Shown piece after piece: positions 50,135 through 59,067 of a DNA stretch of 64,000 nucleotides (within the stretch, counting starts at the first letter, position 1; every line of letters begins with the position of its first letter). The notes under the pieces were generated by a model. The model saw nothing but the letters and a program-made list of their open reading frames with translations. It did no database searches and had not been told where the DNA came from. Source of the DNA: Streptomyces hygroscopicus subsp. hygroscopicus (lineage in GTDB: Bacteria; Actinomycetota; Actinomycetes; Streptomycetales; Streptomycetaceae). The stretch spans positions 124,001-188,000 of the forward strand of contig NZ_BSSM01000004.1 in NCBI RefSeq assembly GCF_030269125.1. Direction: 5' to 3'. The position numbers were made by a program, and so were the translations under genes.

Positions 50135-50703
50135 CCCTGACCCCCCACACGTCTCACCGGCACGCTGCTTCCGCGCGCTCGCCACCGGTCACCGTGAGTC
50201 CTCGGCCAGGCTCGCTCGCCGGCGCTCCAGAACGCCGATGGCGAGTGCCGACACGGCCGTCGGACCGAACGCGATCGCGTTCGGACCCCCGCCGTGAGCG
50301 CGCTCCCGGACGCGCGTTCCGGCCGACAGCACGACGAGAGCGAAAAGGACGGGCTGGACGCGCCGGACGACCCCGCCCGTCCACCACCGCGCCCGTCGTC
50401 GTTCTCATCGCTCCGCACCCCGACTCCTCCGCCTTCTTCCCGGCCGGCCGTCCCCGTTCGTCCGGCGGACGCCCCCGGCGACCCCAAGTGTCCCCGAACT
50501 CCCGGGGCCGGCAGGGCGCAATCCCGAAATCCCCGCCGGTGACGTCGTACGCCTCGCGGACGGGAGGGTGACGGGCGTCCGCCACTCTCGCGTTGTTCGC
50601 CGAGAGGCAACACCTGGGACGCTGTCGGCATGATGGGCCGCGCGCCGCGTACCTACCTTTCGACTCGGACGGTTTCGAGGGAATTCGAGAGAGAAGGACC
50701 GGG
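50135..50703. other. Gap without supported gene
   Basis: About 570 bases upstream of the VOC gene. Several open frames on both strands lack coding character. An AT-richer section at 50640-50700 ahead of the VOC gene is the likely promoter area. Confidence 0.45.
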
Positions 50704-51633
50704 ATGAAGCGCAGGACGACGGCATGGACGCTGACCGCCTTACTGGTGGCGCTGAGTGTGGTGGGGTCCGGGGCCCCGTCCTCCGCCCACGACGAGGCAG
50801 CCGCTGCGACGGCCTCGACGACGGCGGTCGGTCCCCAGTACGACACCACTCATGTCTATGTCACTCCCGGCTCCGTGGACGCGTTCGTCGCCAGTTGGGG
50901 GGCGACGTTCGGCGGAACCCACACGGCGAAGGTCGTCACGGACGTCACGCCGACGCCCAGCGAGACGGAGTCGGAGCTGGTCCTCTCGCCCGTGGGCACC
51001 CTGTCCGTCTTCGACTTCCGGACGCCCGCCCCCTACCCGTTCGGCGCCGAACGGACGGGCTGGCTCATGAGCGACTTCGACAAGGGCGTCCGCCTCGCCC
51101 GGCGGAGCGGGGCACACCTCGTCGTCGCGCCCTTCGACGACCCGATCGGGCGGGACGCGATCGTGCAGTTCCCGGGCGGCGTCAACGCGCAGTTGTACTG
51201 GCACACCAAGGCGCCGTCGTACGCGCCCTTGAAGACCGTGCCGGACAACCGCGTCTACCTGACCCCCGACTCGGTGGACGGATTCCTCCGCTCCTACGTG
51301 CGGTTCACCGGGGGCCGGATCGTCTCCGACGACCGGGCGGCGGACGGCGGTGACATCGGTCTGCCCGACGAGACGTACCGCCGCATCGCCATCCGCTCGC
51401 GGTTCGGCAACACGGTCGTCAGCGTCAACGACGGCCACCTGCCCTACCCGTTCGGACGGGAGACCACCGGCTACGCGGTGGAGGATCTCACGGCGGCGCT
51501 GCACAGGGCCGAGGGGGCCGGCGCGAAGGTGCTGTGGGGGCCGCACGCCTCCGAGGGCCGCTCCGACGCCATGGTGCGGTTCCCCGGCGGCTACGTGGCC
51601 GAACTGCACCAGGGCGAGGGCGACGACGGCTGA
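50704..51633 (+). CDS. Secreted tandem VOC (glyoxalase-fold) protein, TTA codon 13
   Basis: 309 residues. A Sec signal peptide (MKRRTTAWTLTALLVALSVV) is cleaved near residue 29. Two VOC modules follow, each built on the repeated pattern (TTHVYVTPGSVDAFVASW / DNRVYLTPDSVDGFLRSY, then TPAPYPFGAERTG / GHLPYPFGRETTG, then AIVQFPGGVNAQLYW / AMVRFPGGYVAELHQ). Metal-binding His and Glu positions are partly kept. VOC proteins include glyoxalases, dioxygenases and drug-binding resistance proteins; the activity here is unknown. ATG 50704 has GAAGGA five bases upstream. Leu13 is TTA, so expression probably depends on bldA. Confidence 0.8.
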   Translation: MKRRTTAWTLTALLVALSVVGSGAPSSAHDEAAAATASTTAVGPQYDTTHVYVTPGSVDAFVASWGATFGGTHTAKVVTDVTPTPSETESELVLSPVGTLSVFDFRTPAPYPFGAERTGWLMSDFDKGVRLARRSGAHLVVAPFDDPIGRDAIVQFPGGVNAQLYWHTKAPSYAPLKTVPDNRVYLTPDSVDGFLRSYVRFTGGRIVSDDRAADGGDIGLPDETYRRIAIRSRFGNTVVSVNDGHLPYPFGRETTGYAVEDLTAALHRAEGAGAKVLWGPHASEGRSDAMVRFPGGYVAELHQGEGDDG

Positions 51634-51786
51634 TCCGTCGGCGGTGACAGCGCGGAACACCGCGGCTCGTGGCTGCTCCGCGGTACGTCTGCCGCGCCCG
51701 CCCGACGGGTGTTCCGCCCGTGCGTGCCCGCGGCCCGGGAACGCGCGGTGCCGACTTCGAGACCCCCGAACGCCCTTGGAGCGCAG

Positions 51787-52200
51787 TTGACCGACGAGAC
51801 GACGGGTGACGAGGTCTACCAGCCGGACAGGTCGGAGGTGTGCCGGACGGCGCCGGCCTCCTCGACGCGGCCGGCACCCTGGACCACCGGGGCGGCGACG
51901 ATGTCCTGGCCGAGGGCTGGTCGCCCCCGCAGAAGCCCTGGGGAGTGGAGCACACCGGCGTCACGGCGTCGGAGCGGCAGCGGGACGAGAGCCTCGGCGA
52001 GCGCCTCTTGGCGGAGCTGCCCGACATCGGAGTCCCGGAAGGAGACGGTATCGGCGACACCTGGCACGGCCGGTGAGCCCCTCGACGACGAGGTCGGCGA
52101 CGGGCGTGCCGGACGCCTGGTCGGGCCGGACGAGGCAGCCGTGAGAACACCGAGTCCGGCCTGTTCGCGCAGCGGGTCGGCGGCGGACCGTGGGACCCGG
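51787..52200 (+). pseudogene. DUF5709 family protein, two compensating frameshifts
   Basis: Three parts of a DUF5709 protein lie in two frames. The N-terminus (LTDETTGDEVYQPDRSEV) and C-terminus (GEPLDDEVGDGRAGRLVGPD) share one frame. The middle (LLDAAGTLDHRGGDDVLAEG, WSPPQKPWGVEHTGVTASE, LGERLLAELPDIGVPEGDG) is in another. The breaks are near 51840 and 52070. A TTG start at 51787 has GGAG upstream. Either a decayed gene or two sequencing indels. Confidence 0.65.
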
Positions 52201-52204
52201 CCTG

Positions 52205-53020
52205 TCAGTCGACGGCTCCGCTGGTGATCCCGGCCCTGACGTGGCGCTGAGCGACGACGAGCAGAGCGGCTGCCGGGAGGGCCGCCAGAACGGCGGTCGC
52301 CATGATGGCGTTCCACTGGTTCGAGTGAGCGCCGACGTAGTCGTAGATGCCCAGGGTGATCGGCCGTACCGTCTCGGTGGTGTTCAGCGTGAGGGCGAAG
52401 AGGAAGTCGCTCCAGGCGAACAGGAAGCTGAAAAGGCCGGCCGTGACCAACGCGTTGGTGCTCAGCGGGAGCACGACGGAGCGGAAGACGCGCAGCCTTC
52501 CGGCGCCGTCCACTCGCGCGGCCTCGATGATCTCTCTTGGAACGCCCTGCATGGACGAGCGCAGAATGATGGTCGAGAACGGCACTCCGGCGGTCGAGTC
52601 GGCGAGCACCAGTCCGAGGTGGGAGTTCAGGAGTCCCAGGTCGTTGTAGGCGCCGTAGAGCGCGTTGGCCACCACGATGCCCGGCACCATCTGCGTGACC
52701 AGGATGCCGAACAGCACGGGGGTGGCTCCCCTGGGGCGGAGCAGCGCCAGTGCGTAGGCCGCCGGCGCGGCGAGTGCGAGGCTCAGCACCGTGCTGCCGA
52801 GGGCCACGACGAGGCTGGTGGCGAGAGCCCGTCCCTGGTCGTGCACCGCGGTGGCGTAGCCGCTGAAGTCCGGGTGGAGGGGAAACCAGGCTCCCCGAAG
52901 GACGTCGCCCGCCGGTTGCAGGGAGGCGTTCACCATCCAGTACACCGGAAACAGCATCAGCGCGAGGAGGACGATCCCCGCGATCGTGTACGGCCGGCCA
53001 CGTGTGGGTGTGCGCTTCAC
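52205..53020 (-). CDS. Sugar ABC transporter permease (MalG type)
   Basis: 271 residues with six transmembrane helices. The EAA loop that contacts the ATPase is EIIEAARVDGAGRLRVFRSV. The family is the carbohydrate uptake-1 permeases. GTG 53020 overlaps the stop of the other permease gene (GTGA). It is the last gene of a three-gene importer operon. Confidence 0.93.
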   Translation of the reverse strand: MKRTPTRGRPYTIAGIVLLALMLFPVYWMVNASLQPAGDVLRGAWFPLHPDFSGYATAVHDQGRALATSLVVALGSTVLSLALAAPAAYALALLRPRGATPVLFGILVTQMVPGIVVANALYGAYNDLGLLNSHLGLVLADSTAGVPFSTIILRSSMQGVPREIIEAARVDGAGRLRVFRSVVLPLSTNALVTAGLFSFLFAWSDFLFALTLNTTETVRPITLGIYDYVGAHSNQWNAIMATAVLAALPAAALLVVAQRHVRAGITSGAVD

Positions 53021-53973
53021 GGGCCCGTGCTTCCGGCTTCCAGGGCGCGGCGGTTGGCGCGCAGGTGGACGACGGCGAAGAGGAGCGAGATGACGACGAG
53101 TACGTTGCCCAGCGCGGCGCCGCGCCCGAACTCGAACTGCTGGAAGGACAGTTCGTAGGACCGTGTGGCGATGGTCTCCGTGGCGTCGGCCGGCCCCCCG
53201 CCCGTCACGATGAGGATGATGTCCAGCACCTTGAGGGTGTAGACCACGCCCAGCACCAGCACGACGCCGGCCACGGGCCGCAGCAGGGGCCACGTGATGC
53301 GGCGGAACGACGTCAGCGGACCGGCGCCGTCCAGCTTCGCCGCCTCGTACAGATGTGCCGGGATGTCCTGCAGACCGCCGTACAGGATCGCGGTGTTGAA
53401 CGGTATTCCCACCCAGATGTTGACGACGGTCACCGAGGCGAGCGCCTGGGAGGTGCCGGTCAGCCAGGGAACGCCGGACGACAGGAGGTGGAGGCCGCGC
53501 AGAGTGTGATTGACGACTCCCGTGTCGGTGTCGAGCATCCACCTCCACGTCGTCGCGGAGACGACCAGCGGCAGCAGCCACGGCAGCAGGAGGAGCGAGC
53601 GCAGAACGCGGCCGAGCGGGAACCTGCGGTGGAAGAACAGGGCGAGGGCCAGGCCGAGTACGAACTGCCCGGCGAGGGAACCGGCGGTGAACAGGACCGT
53701 GGTCGGCAAAGCCCTCGCGAACAGGTCCGACGACAGGATCCCGGTGTAGTTCCGCAGCCCCACGAACGGCGCGGCACCGGTGTAGAACGTCGTGGTCGTG
53801 TACTGCTGGAAGCTCATCACGATGTTCTCGACGATCGGGTAGCCGAAGAACAGCAGCAGGTAGGCCACGGCGGGCGCGAGGAACATCCACCGGGCGATCG
53901 GCTCCCACAGCCGTGCCCGGACGGCGGCCCGGCCCCTGCCCGGCGCGGCCTTGTCTTCGGCCCCGTCCTTCAC
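53017..53973 (-). CDS. Sugar ABC transporter permease (MalF type)
   Basis: 318 residues, six transmembrane helices preceded by a ~25-residue charged cytoplasmic N-terminus. The EAA loop is LYEAAKLDGAGPLTSFRRIT. It forms the membrane channel with the MalG-type partner encoded next. The GTG start at 53973 is three bases after the binding-protein stop. Confidence 0.93.
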   Translation of the reverse strand: MKDGAEDKAAPGRGRAAVRARLWEPIARWMFLAPAVAYLLLFFGYPIVENIVMSFQQYTTTTFYTGAAPFVGLRNYTGILSSDLFARALPTTVLFTAGSLAGQFVLGLALALFFHRRFPLGRVLRSLLLLPWLLPLVVSATTWRWMLDTDTGVVNHTLRGLHLLSSGVPWLTGTSQALASVTVVNIWVGIPFNTAILYGGLQDIPAHLYEAAKLDGAGPLTSFRRITWPLLRPVAGVVLVLGVVYTLKVLDIILIVTGGGPADATETIATRSYELSFQQFEFGRGAALGNVLVVISLLFAVVHLRANRRALEAGSTGP

Positions 53974-53976
53974 CGG

Positions 53977-55227
53977 TCAGGAACCGGTCGCGATCTGCTG
54001 CGCGTGCCTGAGCGCCTCCTGCGGTGTCTGCTCGCCCGTCAGCGCGGCCTGGACGGCGGTGTAGATGCCGGTCGCCGCCCGCGGCCACCCGACGCCGAGT
54101 TCGCCGGTACGGGCTCGGGCCTGCGCGACGCTCTTGACGAAGGCGCGCATCGCCGGAACCTGCTCGGTGTACCGGGACGCCACCGCGGTGCGGGAGGGCA
54201 CGGTGAAGTACTGCTTCGCCACGGCGAGCATGTGGGTGGGGTCGTTCAGGCAGGCGAGTACCCGGGCGGCCTTTTCCCGCCGGGCCTCCGAAGGGTTCCG
54301 CGGTACCGTCCACACCTCACCGCCGAGCGGTGTGACAAGGGTCTGCCCCTGGCTGCGGACGGGGATGGGGGCCACACCCCAGTGCAGGTTCCGGGACTCG
54401 GCCATCTCGGATATCCGCCAGGGGCCGTTGAGCATCATGGCCGTCTTGCCGGCGACGAACTGGTCGTGGACGTCCGCCTGCGTCCAGTTCAGCACCGACT
54501 TCGACATGGATCCGCTCTTGACCAGGTCGACCCAGAGCTGGAGCGCCTGCGCGGCCTGCGGCGTGTCCAGCCGTCCCTCGTCCCCGCCGTTGGACCACAG
54601 GAAGGGCAGGAACTGCCAGGTGCCCTCGAACGTGGCGTTCGCGTCCACGGCCATGCCGTAGCGGCCGGGGCGAGTCAGCCTGGCCGCGGCCCGCTCCAGT
54701 TCGTCCCAGGTCCTCGGCACGGTGACGCCGGCCTCGGAGAGCATGTCCTTGTTGTAGAAGAGGGCGATCGTGCTGACCGTGGGCGCCAGTCCGTACACCT
54801 TCCCCTTGTAGGTACCCGCCGACAGGACGCCCTTGTCGAAGCCGCTGGTGTCGATGCCGTACCGGTCCAGCGGGGTCAGCGCGCCGGTCTGGGCGATCTG
54901 CTGCACGTCGGGGTTGTCCAGCATCAGCAGGTCGGGAAGCGTTCGTGAGGACGCCTGCTGGAGCACCTTCGGGACGAGCGACGCCCCGGGGACGCTCCGG
55001 TGCTCGACCGTTACGCCGGCCGTCCTGCCGCAGGCGGTGAGCCGCTCGCTCCACTGGGCGTGTTCGCGGGCGTCGGTGTAGTAGTCCAGAGCGGTGATGG
55101 AGGTCACCTTGCCGGTGGCGGACGCGGAGCCTTCTCCGCCGCCGCAGCCGGCGGCGGCGAGCACGAGGGCAACGGATCCGACGAGCGCGGTGATCCGTCG
55201 CGCCGCCGGCCTGGCCGCTGGGGTCAT
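53977..55227 (-). CDS. Sugar ABC transporter substrate-binding lipoprotein
   Basis: 416 residues. The lipobox VLAAAGCGGG puts the lipid-modified Cys at residue 28. The mature part is a family 1 solute-binding protein, with YGLAPTVSTIALFYNKDML, RTWDELERAA and the FVAGKTAMMLNGPWRISE segment. It captures an extracellular sugar for the two permeases. ATG 55227 has GGAAGG seven bases upstream. The operon has no ATPase gene; in Streptomyces the shared MsiK ATPase energises such importers, so that is assumed. The sugar is not identifiable. Confidence 0.93.
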   Translation of the reverse strand: MTPAARPAARRITALVGSVALVLAAAGCGGGEGSASATGKVTSITALDYYTDAREHAQWSERLTACGRTAGVTVEHRSVPGASLVPKVLQQASSRTLPDLLMLDNPDVQQIAQTGALTPLDRYGIDTSGFDKGVLSAGTYKGKVYGLAPTVSTIALFYNKDMLSEAGVTVPRTWDELERAAARLTRPGRYGMAVDANATFEGTWQFLPFLWSNGGDEGRLDTPQAAQALQLWVDLVKSGSMSKSVLNWTQADVHDQFVAGKTAMMLNGPWRISEMAESRNLHWGVAPIPVRSQGQTLVTPLGGEVWTVPRNPSEARREKAARVLACLNDPTHMLAVAKQYFTVPSRTAVASRYTEQVPAMRAFVKSVAQARARTGELGVGWPRAATGIYTAVQAALTGEQTPQEALRHAQQIATGS

Positions 55228-55331
55228 GGCGGTGCCTTCCCGAGTGATGTCTGCTGCCGGAACGCCGGTGTGGGAGTGCGACGGCGAGACAGCTCATACC
55301 GGCACCTTCCGGTCCGAACGGGGATGCTACC

Positions 55332-56126
55332 TCATTCCTCCGTTCGGAAGATCGTCTGCTCAAAGGGCCCCTGGAGACCATAGCCGCCACCGCGATCACC
55401 GCTCTGTCCTGCGGCTTCCTTGATCATCACCGCCACGGCCTCGGGGTGGGAGAGAACGACGGCGTGTGAACCGGGAAGCACGTGCTCGGTGGCCGCCATG
55501 CGCTGCGCCATGAAGCGCTGGGCCGCGGGATTGAGCATCCGGTCGGCGGCGGCGATCGCGTACCAGGACGGTCGGGAAGCCCATGCGGGCGGGCCCGATC
55601 TGCCGGTCAACGCGTCCTGGGCGACCGGGCGTTGGGTCACGGACAGCCCACGGGCGACGCGGAGCGGCAGGTCGGCGGCATACGTCTGAGGGAACCGGTC
55701 CCCGCGGATGTACAACTCGCTGCCCGGACCACCGGAGAACCGCGGGGAGACCGCGGCGGTGAAGGCCGAGTCCATCGCCGGCATGGGAGCGAAGCGGTCG
55801 ATGACGTCCCTGGGGCACTCCCCGGCGTCGAGGCCGAACGCCGCGACGTAACACAACGCCACGACGTTCTCGGCGTCGGCGGCGGCCTCGGTGACGACCG
55901 CTCCGCCGTAACCGTGGCCGACCAGTACGACCGGGACGTCGATCTGGCGCAGCACGCTCCTGATGTAGGCGGCGTCGTGCGCCAGGCCGCGCAGCGGGTT
56001 CGCCGGGGCGAGCACCGCCAGCCCGGCGGCGTGAAGGAGCCCGATGACCTTCGCCCAGGACGAGGCGCCGGCGAACGCCCCGTGCACGAGCACGACGGCC
56101 AGCGGTACGGGAGCGGTTCCGTGCAC
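55332..56126 (-). CDS. Alpha/beta hydrolase-fold protein lacking the nucleophile Ser
   Basis: 264 residues of the alpha/beta hydrolase fold: oxyanion region VVLVHGAFAG, nucleophile elbow VVLVGHGYGGAVV at about 66-78, and the final catalytic His in LPGSHAVVLSHPEAV. In close relatives the elbow reads GHSYGG; here residue 72 is Gly (codon GGT), so the catalytic serine is absent. The protein may be inactive as a hydrolase or use the fold for binding. GTG 56126 follows GGAGG by eight bases. It lies 83 bases after the LAL regulator in the same direction. Confidence 0.8.
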   Translation of the reverse strand: MHGTAPVPLAVVLVHGAFAGASSWAKVIGLLHAAGLAVLAPANPLRGLAHDAAYIRSVLRQIDVPVVLVGHGYGGAVVTEAAADAENVVALCYVAAFGLDAGECPRDVIDRFAPMPAMDSAFTAAVSPRFSGGPGSELYIRGDRFPQTYAADLPLRVARGLSVTQRPVAQDALTGRSGPPAWASRPSWYAIAAADRMLNPAAQRFMAQRMAATEHVLPGSHAVVLSHPEAVAVMIKEAAGQSGDRGGGYGLQGPFEQTIFRTEE

Positions 56127-56209
56127 GTGGGCGACCTCCGACCGGGTGTGGGGTTCCAGCCCAGCGCATCCGGGACCGGCCGGCATCGCGTGAACGTACC
56201 AACATCGCC

Positions 56210-58957
56210 TCAGTCCTCGGGCAAGGCCCTGACCAGGTTGGCGAGCTGGACCCGGGAGTTGACCGACAGCTTGCGGAAGGCGGACGTCAGGTGGGTGTTG
56301 ACGGTGTGCGGGGAGACGACGAGCAGGTCCGCGGTCGCACGGTTGGTGTGGCCCTCGGCCACGAGGCGCGCGACCTTCTTCTCCGAGGCCGTCAGGGCCC
56401 CCCACCCCTGGACGGGAAGCCGTCTGCTCGTCGCCCGGCGGCCGCCCGCCCCCGCAGCCGTCAGATCGAGCTTGACCCGTGCCGCCGCGGCGTGCGCCCC
56501 CGACGCCGTGAACGCGGCGTGGGCCTCGGTCAGGGCGGCCACCGCCTCGGGCGTGCGGTGCGCTGCCAGGAGGGCCTGTCCGAGGTCGGCACGTGCCGCG
56601 GCCCGGACCAGCGGCCGAGGGCTCGCTTCGAGCAGCGCGACCGAGCGTTCCAGCAGGGCGGGATCGCCGCGCACGAGTCCGAGGGCCTGCGCCGCGACAC
56701 CCAGGGCGGTGGGCACGGACGGATTGCGTTCGGCGTGGGCCGCGGCCTGTGCCGCCAAGTCCTCGGCGAGCCGCCGGTCCGCGCCCCGCAGGGCCATGCG
56801 TACGGCGGAGCCGACCCAGGTGCGCAGCAGCCGCCAGCGCAGGAAGGGGCCCTGCTCCTGCACCCGGCGCATCCTGTCGACGGCGAGTCCGATGTCCCCG
56901 TCGGCGTCGGCGTGGACCGCTTCGAGGAAGCGCACCGCGGCCGTGTTGCCCGGGTTCGGTTTGGCCGCCAGCCTGTCCCGCGCGGCGGCCAGGTGCTGCC
57001 GCGCGGCTTCCCGGTCGCCGCGCAGCAGGGCGATCCGCGACCGGATCACGCGGCCGTTCACCTGCTGGACGGGTACCCGCACATCGTCCTCCAGGCGCTC
57101 CATCGTCACGAAGTCGGCGTCGGCGTCGTCGAGCCTGCCCAGCCCGAGGTGCTGCTGGCCCTGTGCCCACAGGAACATCGCCTCGCGCAGCCCCCGGGCA
57201 TCGTCCACCGCCTTCAGGAGCAGCCGCTCGCTGGTCTCGAAGTCGTCCATGTGCTGGTACGCGACGATCTCTTCGGGAAGGAAGGCGGAATCGACAGCGC
57301 TGAGCGCGGTGAAGCGTTCCAGCGCGACGGCGTTCTCACCCGCGTTGAGCGCGATCTCGCCGAGCGCGAACAGGGCCTGACCACGAGCCTGGTCGTCACC
57401 GACGTCGAGGGCGGCACGGAGCGCGTCCTCGCCGGCCTCACGCGCCGGGCCGAGATCATGTGCCCGGGAGAGGGCCAGTGCGCGCAGAGCGGCCAGCCGC
57501 GCCCCGACCTCCGGTGCGGCACCGTCGAGCGCGAGGGCCGTTTCGGTCCGGCGGCGCAACTCGTCGGCGAGATCCATGTTCCACAGCGTCAGGCCGAGGG
57601 CGGCCTGCAGTCGGCCGAGTGTCTCCACGGGGGGCCGGCACGCCAGGAGCCGGTCGCCGGTCGACAGCGCCTCCCGGTTCCGGCCGGCCCGGGTCAGGCA
57701 GACGACCGCCTGCTCACCCACCACGAACCACGACGGTCGGGCGGCCGGGACCAGTTCCAGGGCACGCGTCACCAGGTCGGCGGCGAGGCCCGGTGTGAAC
57801 GGCAGTACGTCGTCGGCGGCGCGCCCGAGCAGCGCCACCGCCTCCTCGTCCCCGGGCAGGGCGCCCCTCAGGACGTGCGACACGGCGTCGATCGGCTGAT
57901 GGCCCGCCGAGACGAGGCGGTGGGCCGCCGCTCGGTGCAGGGCCTTTCGGGCCGAGGGCGGGATGCCCACGTACACGGCCTGGCGCAGCAGATCGTGACG
58001 GAAGACCAGATGGGTGCCGTCGTCGTCCAGGAGACCCGCGTGCAGCGCCTCTTCGAGTGCCGGGATCAACGTGGCGGGCGCTCGGTCGCACAGCGCGGCG
58101 GCGTCGTGGAAGCCGAAACCGCGTCCCAGCACCGCTCCCATCTGGAGGAAGCGCAGGGTGTCGGGCTGCAGGGATCTGAGCCTGCCCCGCACCCCCACCA
58201 CGAGCCCGGGGGGCACCGGTTCACCCGAGGCGGCGGCGGTCCGCAGCCCCGTGAGCATCTCGACGGCGAGGAACGGGTTCCCGCCGGCTCCTTCGAGCAG
58301 GCCGCGCACCTGCTCGTCGACGGCCGTCCCCAGGGTGTCACCGGCCAGTTGGCCGATGGCCGCGCCGGACAGCGGGCCCAACGGCACCGTCACCGCCGGG
58401 AGTTCGTCCGCCACGGCCGCGACGATCTCCTCCGCGGGCCCACCGATGCCCTGGCGGCCGGTCAGCAGCCACAGGACCGGCGAGGTCCGCAAGCGTCTCG
58501 GAAGCTGCTTCAGGGCGAACCGACTCAGTGAGTCGGCCCACTGCGCGTCGTCCAGAGCGATCAGCACCGGCACGCGGGCGGCTCTTGCCTCGATCGCCTC
58601 CGCCAGGCGTTCCACCAGCCAGATCCGCTGGTCGTGCCGGCGTGCGAGATCGACCAGGACATCGCCGGACAGGAACGGCTCCTCGCCGTGCAGGACGCAG
58701 GTCGCCAGGGACGAGAGGGGCACGACGTGATGCAGCTCGTCGGCCTTGCCGAGGCCGACCGAGAAGCCGGCGCTCCGGGCCGTGGCGACGGCCTCGGTCA
58801 GCAGTGTGGTCTTGCCGATTCCCGGTTCCCCGCGGATCAGGCCCAGTGCGCCGCTTCCGGTGCGGGCGACGGAAGCGATCAGTGCCTGCACCTGTCGCAG
58901 CTCGTCCTCCCGGCCACGCAGACCGCTTCGGGACAGCGATCTGCCCGACCCCGCCAC
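56210..58957 (-). CDS. LAL-type LuxR transcriptional regulator with AAA+ ATPase
   Basis: 915 residues. An N-terminal ATPase module carries Walker A GEPGIGKTT and Walker B VLIALDDAQWAD, the centre has tetratricopeptide-like repeats, and the C-terminal ~65 residues form a LuxR helix-turn-helix (LTASEKKVARLVAEGHTNRA, VSPHTVNTHLTSAFRKL). LAL regulators switch on catabolic or antibiotic genes on binding a ligand. GTG 58957 has GGGAGGG five bases upstream; a GTG at 58978 is less well placed. The next gene in the same direction is the alpha/beta hydrolase, a possible target or partner. Confidence 0.9.
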   Translation of the reverse strand: MAGSGRSLSRSGLRGREDELRQVQALIASVARTGSGALGLIRGEPGIGKTTLLTEAVATARSAGFSVGLGKADELHHVVPLSSLATCVLHGEEPFLSGDVLVDLARRHDQRIWLVERLAEAIEARAARVPVLIALDDAQWADSLSRFALKQLPRRLRTSPVLWLLTGRQGIGGPAEEIVAAVADELPAVTVPLGPLSGAAIGQLAGDTLGTAVDEQVRGLLEGAGGNPFLAVEMLTGLRTAAASGEPVPPGLVVGVRGRLRSLQPDTLRFLQMGAVLGRGFGFHDAAALCDRAPATLIPALEEALHAGLLDDDGTHLVFRHDLLRQAVYVGIPPSARKALHRAAAHRLVSAGHQPIDAVSHVLRGALPGDEEAVALLGRAADDVLPFTPGLAADLVTRALELVPAARPSWFVVGEQAVVCLTRAGRNREALSTGDRLLACRPPVETLGRLQAALGLTLWNMDLADELRRRTETALALDGAAPEVGARLAALRALALSRAHDLGPAREAGEDALRAALDVGDDQARGQALFALGEIALNAGENAVALERFTALSAVDSAFLPEEIVAYQHMDDFETSERLLLKAVDDARGLREAMFLWAQGQQHLGLGRLDDADADFVTMERLEDDVRVPVQQVNGRVIRSRIALLRGDREAARQHLAAARDRLAAKPNPGNTAAVRFLEAVHADADGDIGLAVDRMRRVQEQGPFLRWRLLRTWVGSAVRMALRGADRRLAEDLAAQAAAHAERNPSVPTALGVAAQALGLVRGDPALLERSVALLEASPRPLVRAAARADLGQALLAAHRTPEAVAALTEAHAAFTASGAHAAAARVKLDLTAAGAGGRRATSRRLPVQGWGALTASEKKVARLVAEGHTNRATADLLVVSPHTVNTHLTSAFRKLSVNSRVQLANLVRALPED

Positions 58958-59067
58958 TTGGGCCCTCCCTGTCCGCACTCGCCGGCGACACCGGCGGATC
59001 CGGGTCCACTATGGCAAGAACCGCAGCTCAGCGCACACGTGGTATGGAGCCCGGGGAGTGACCGAGG

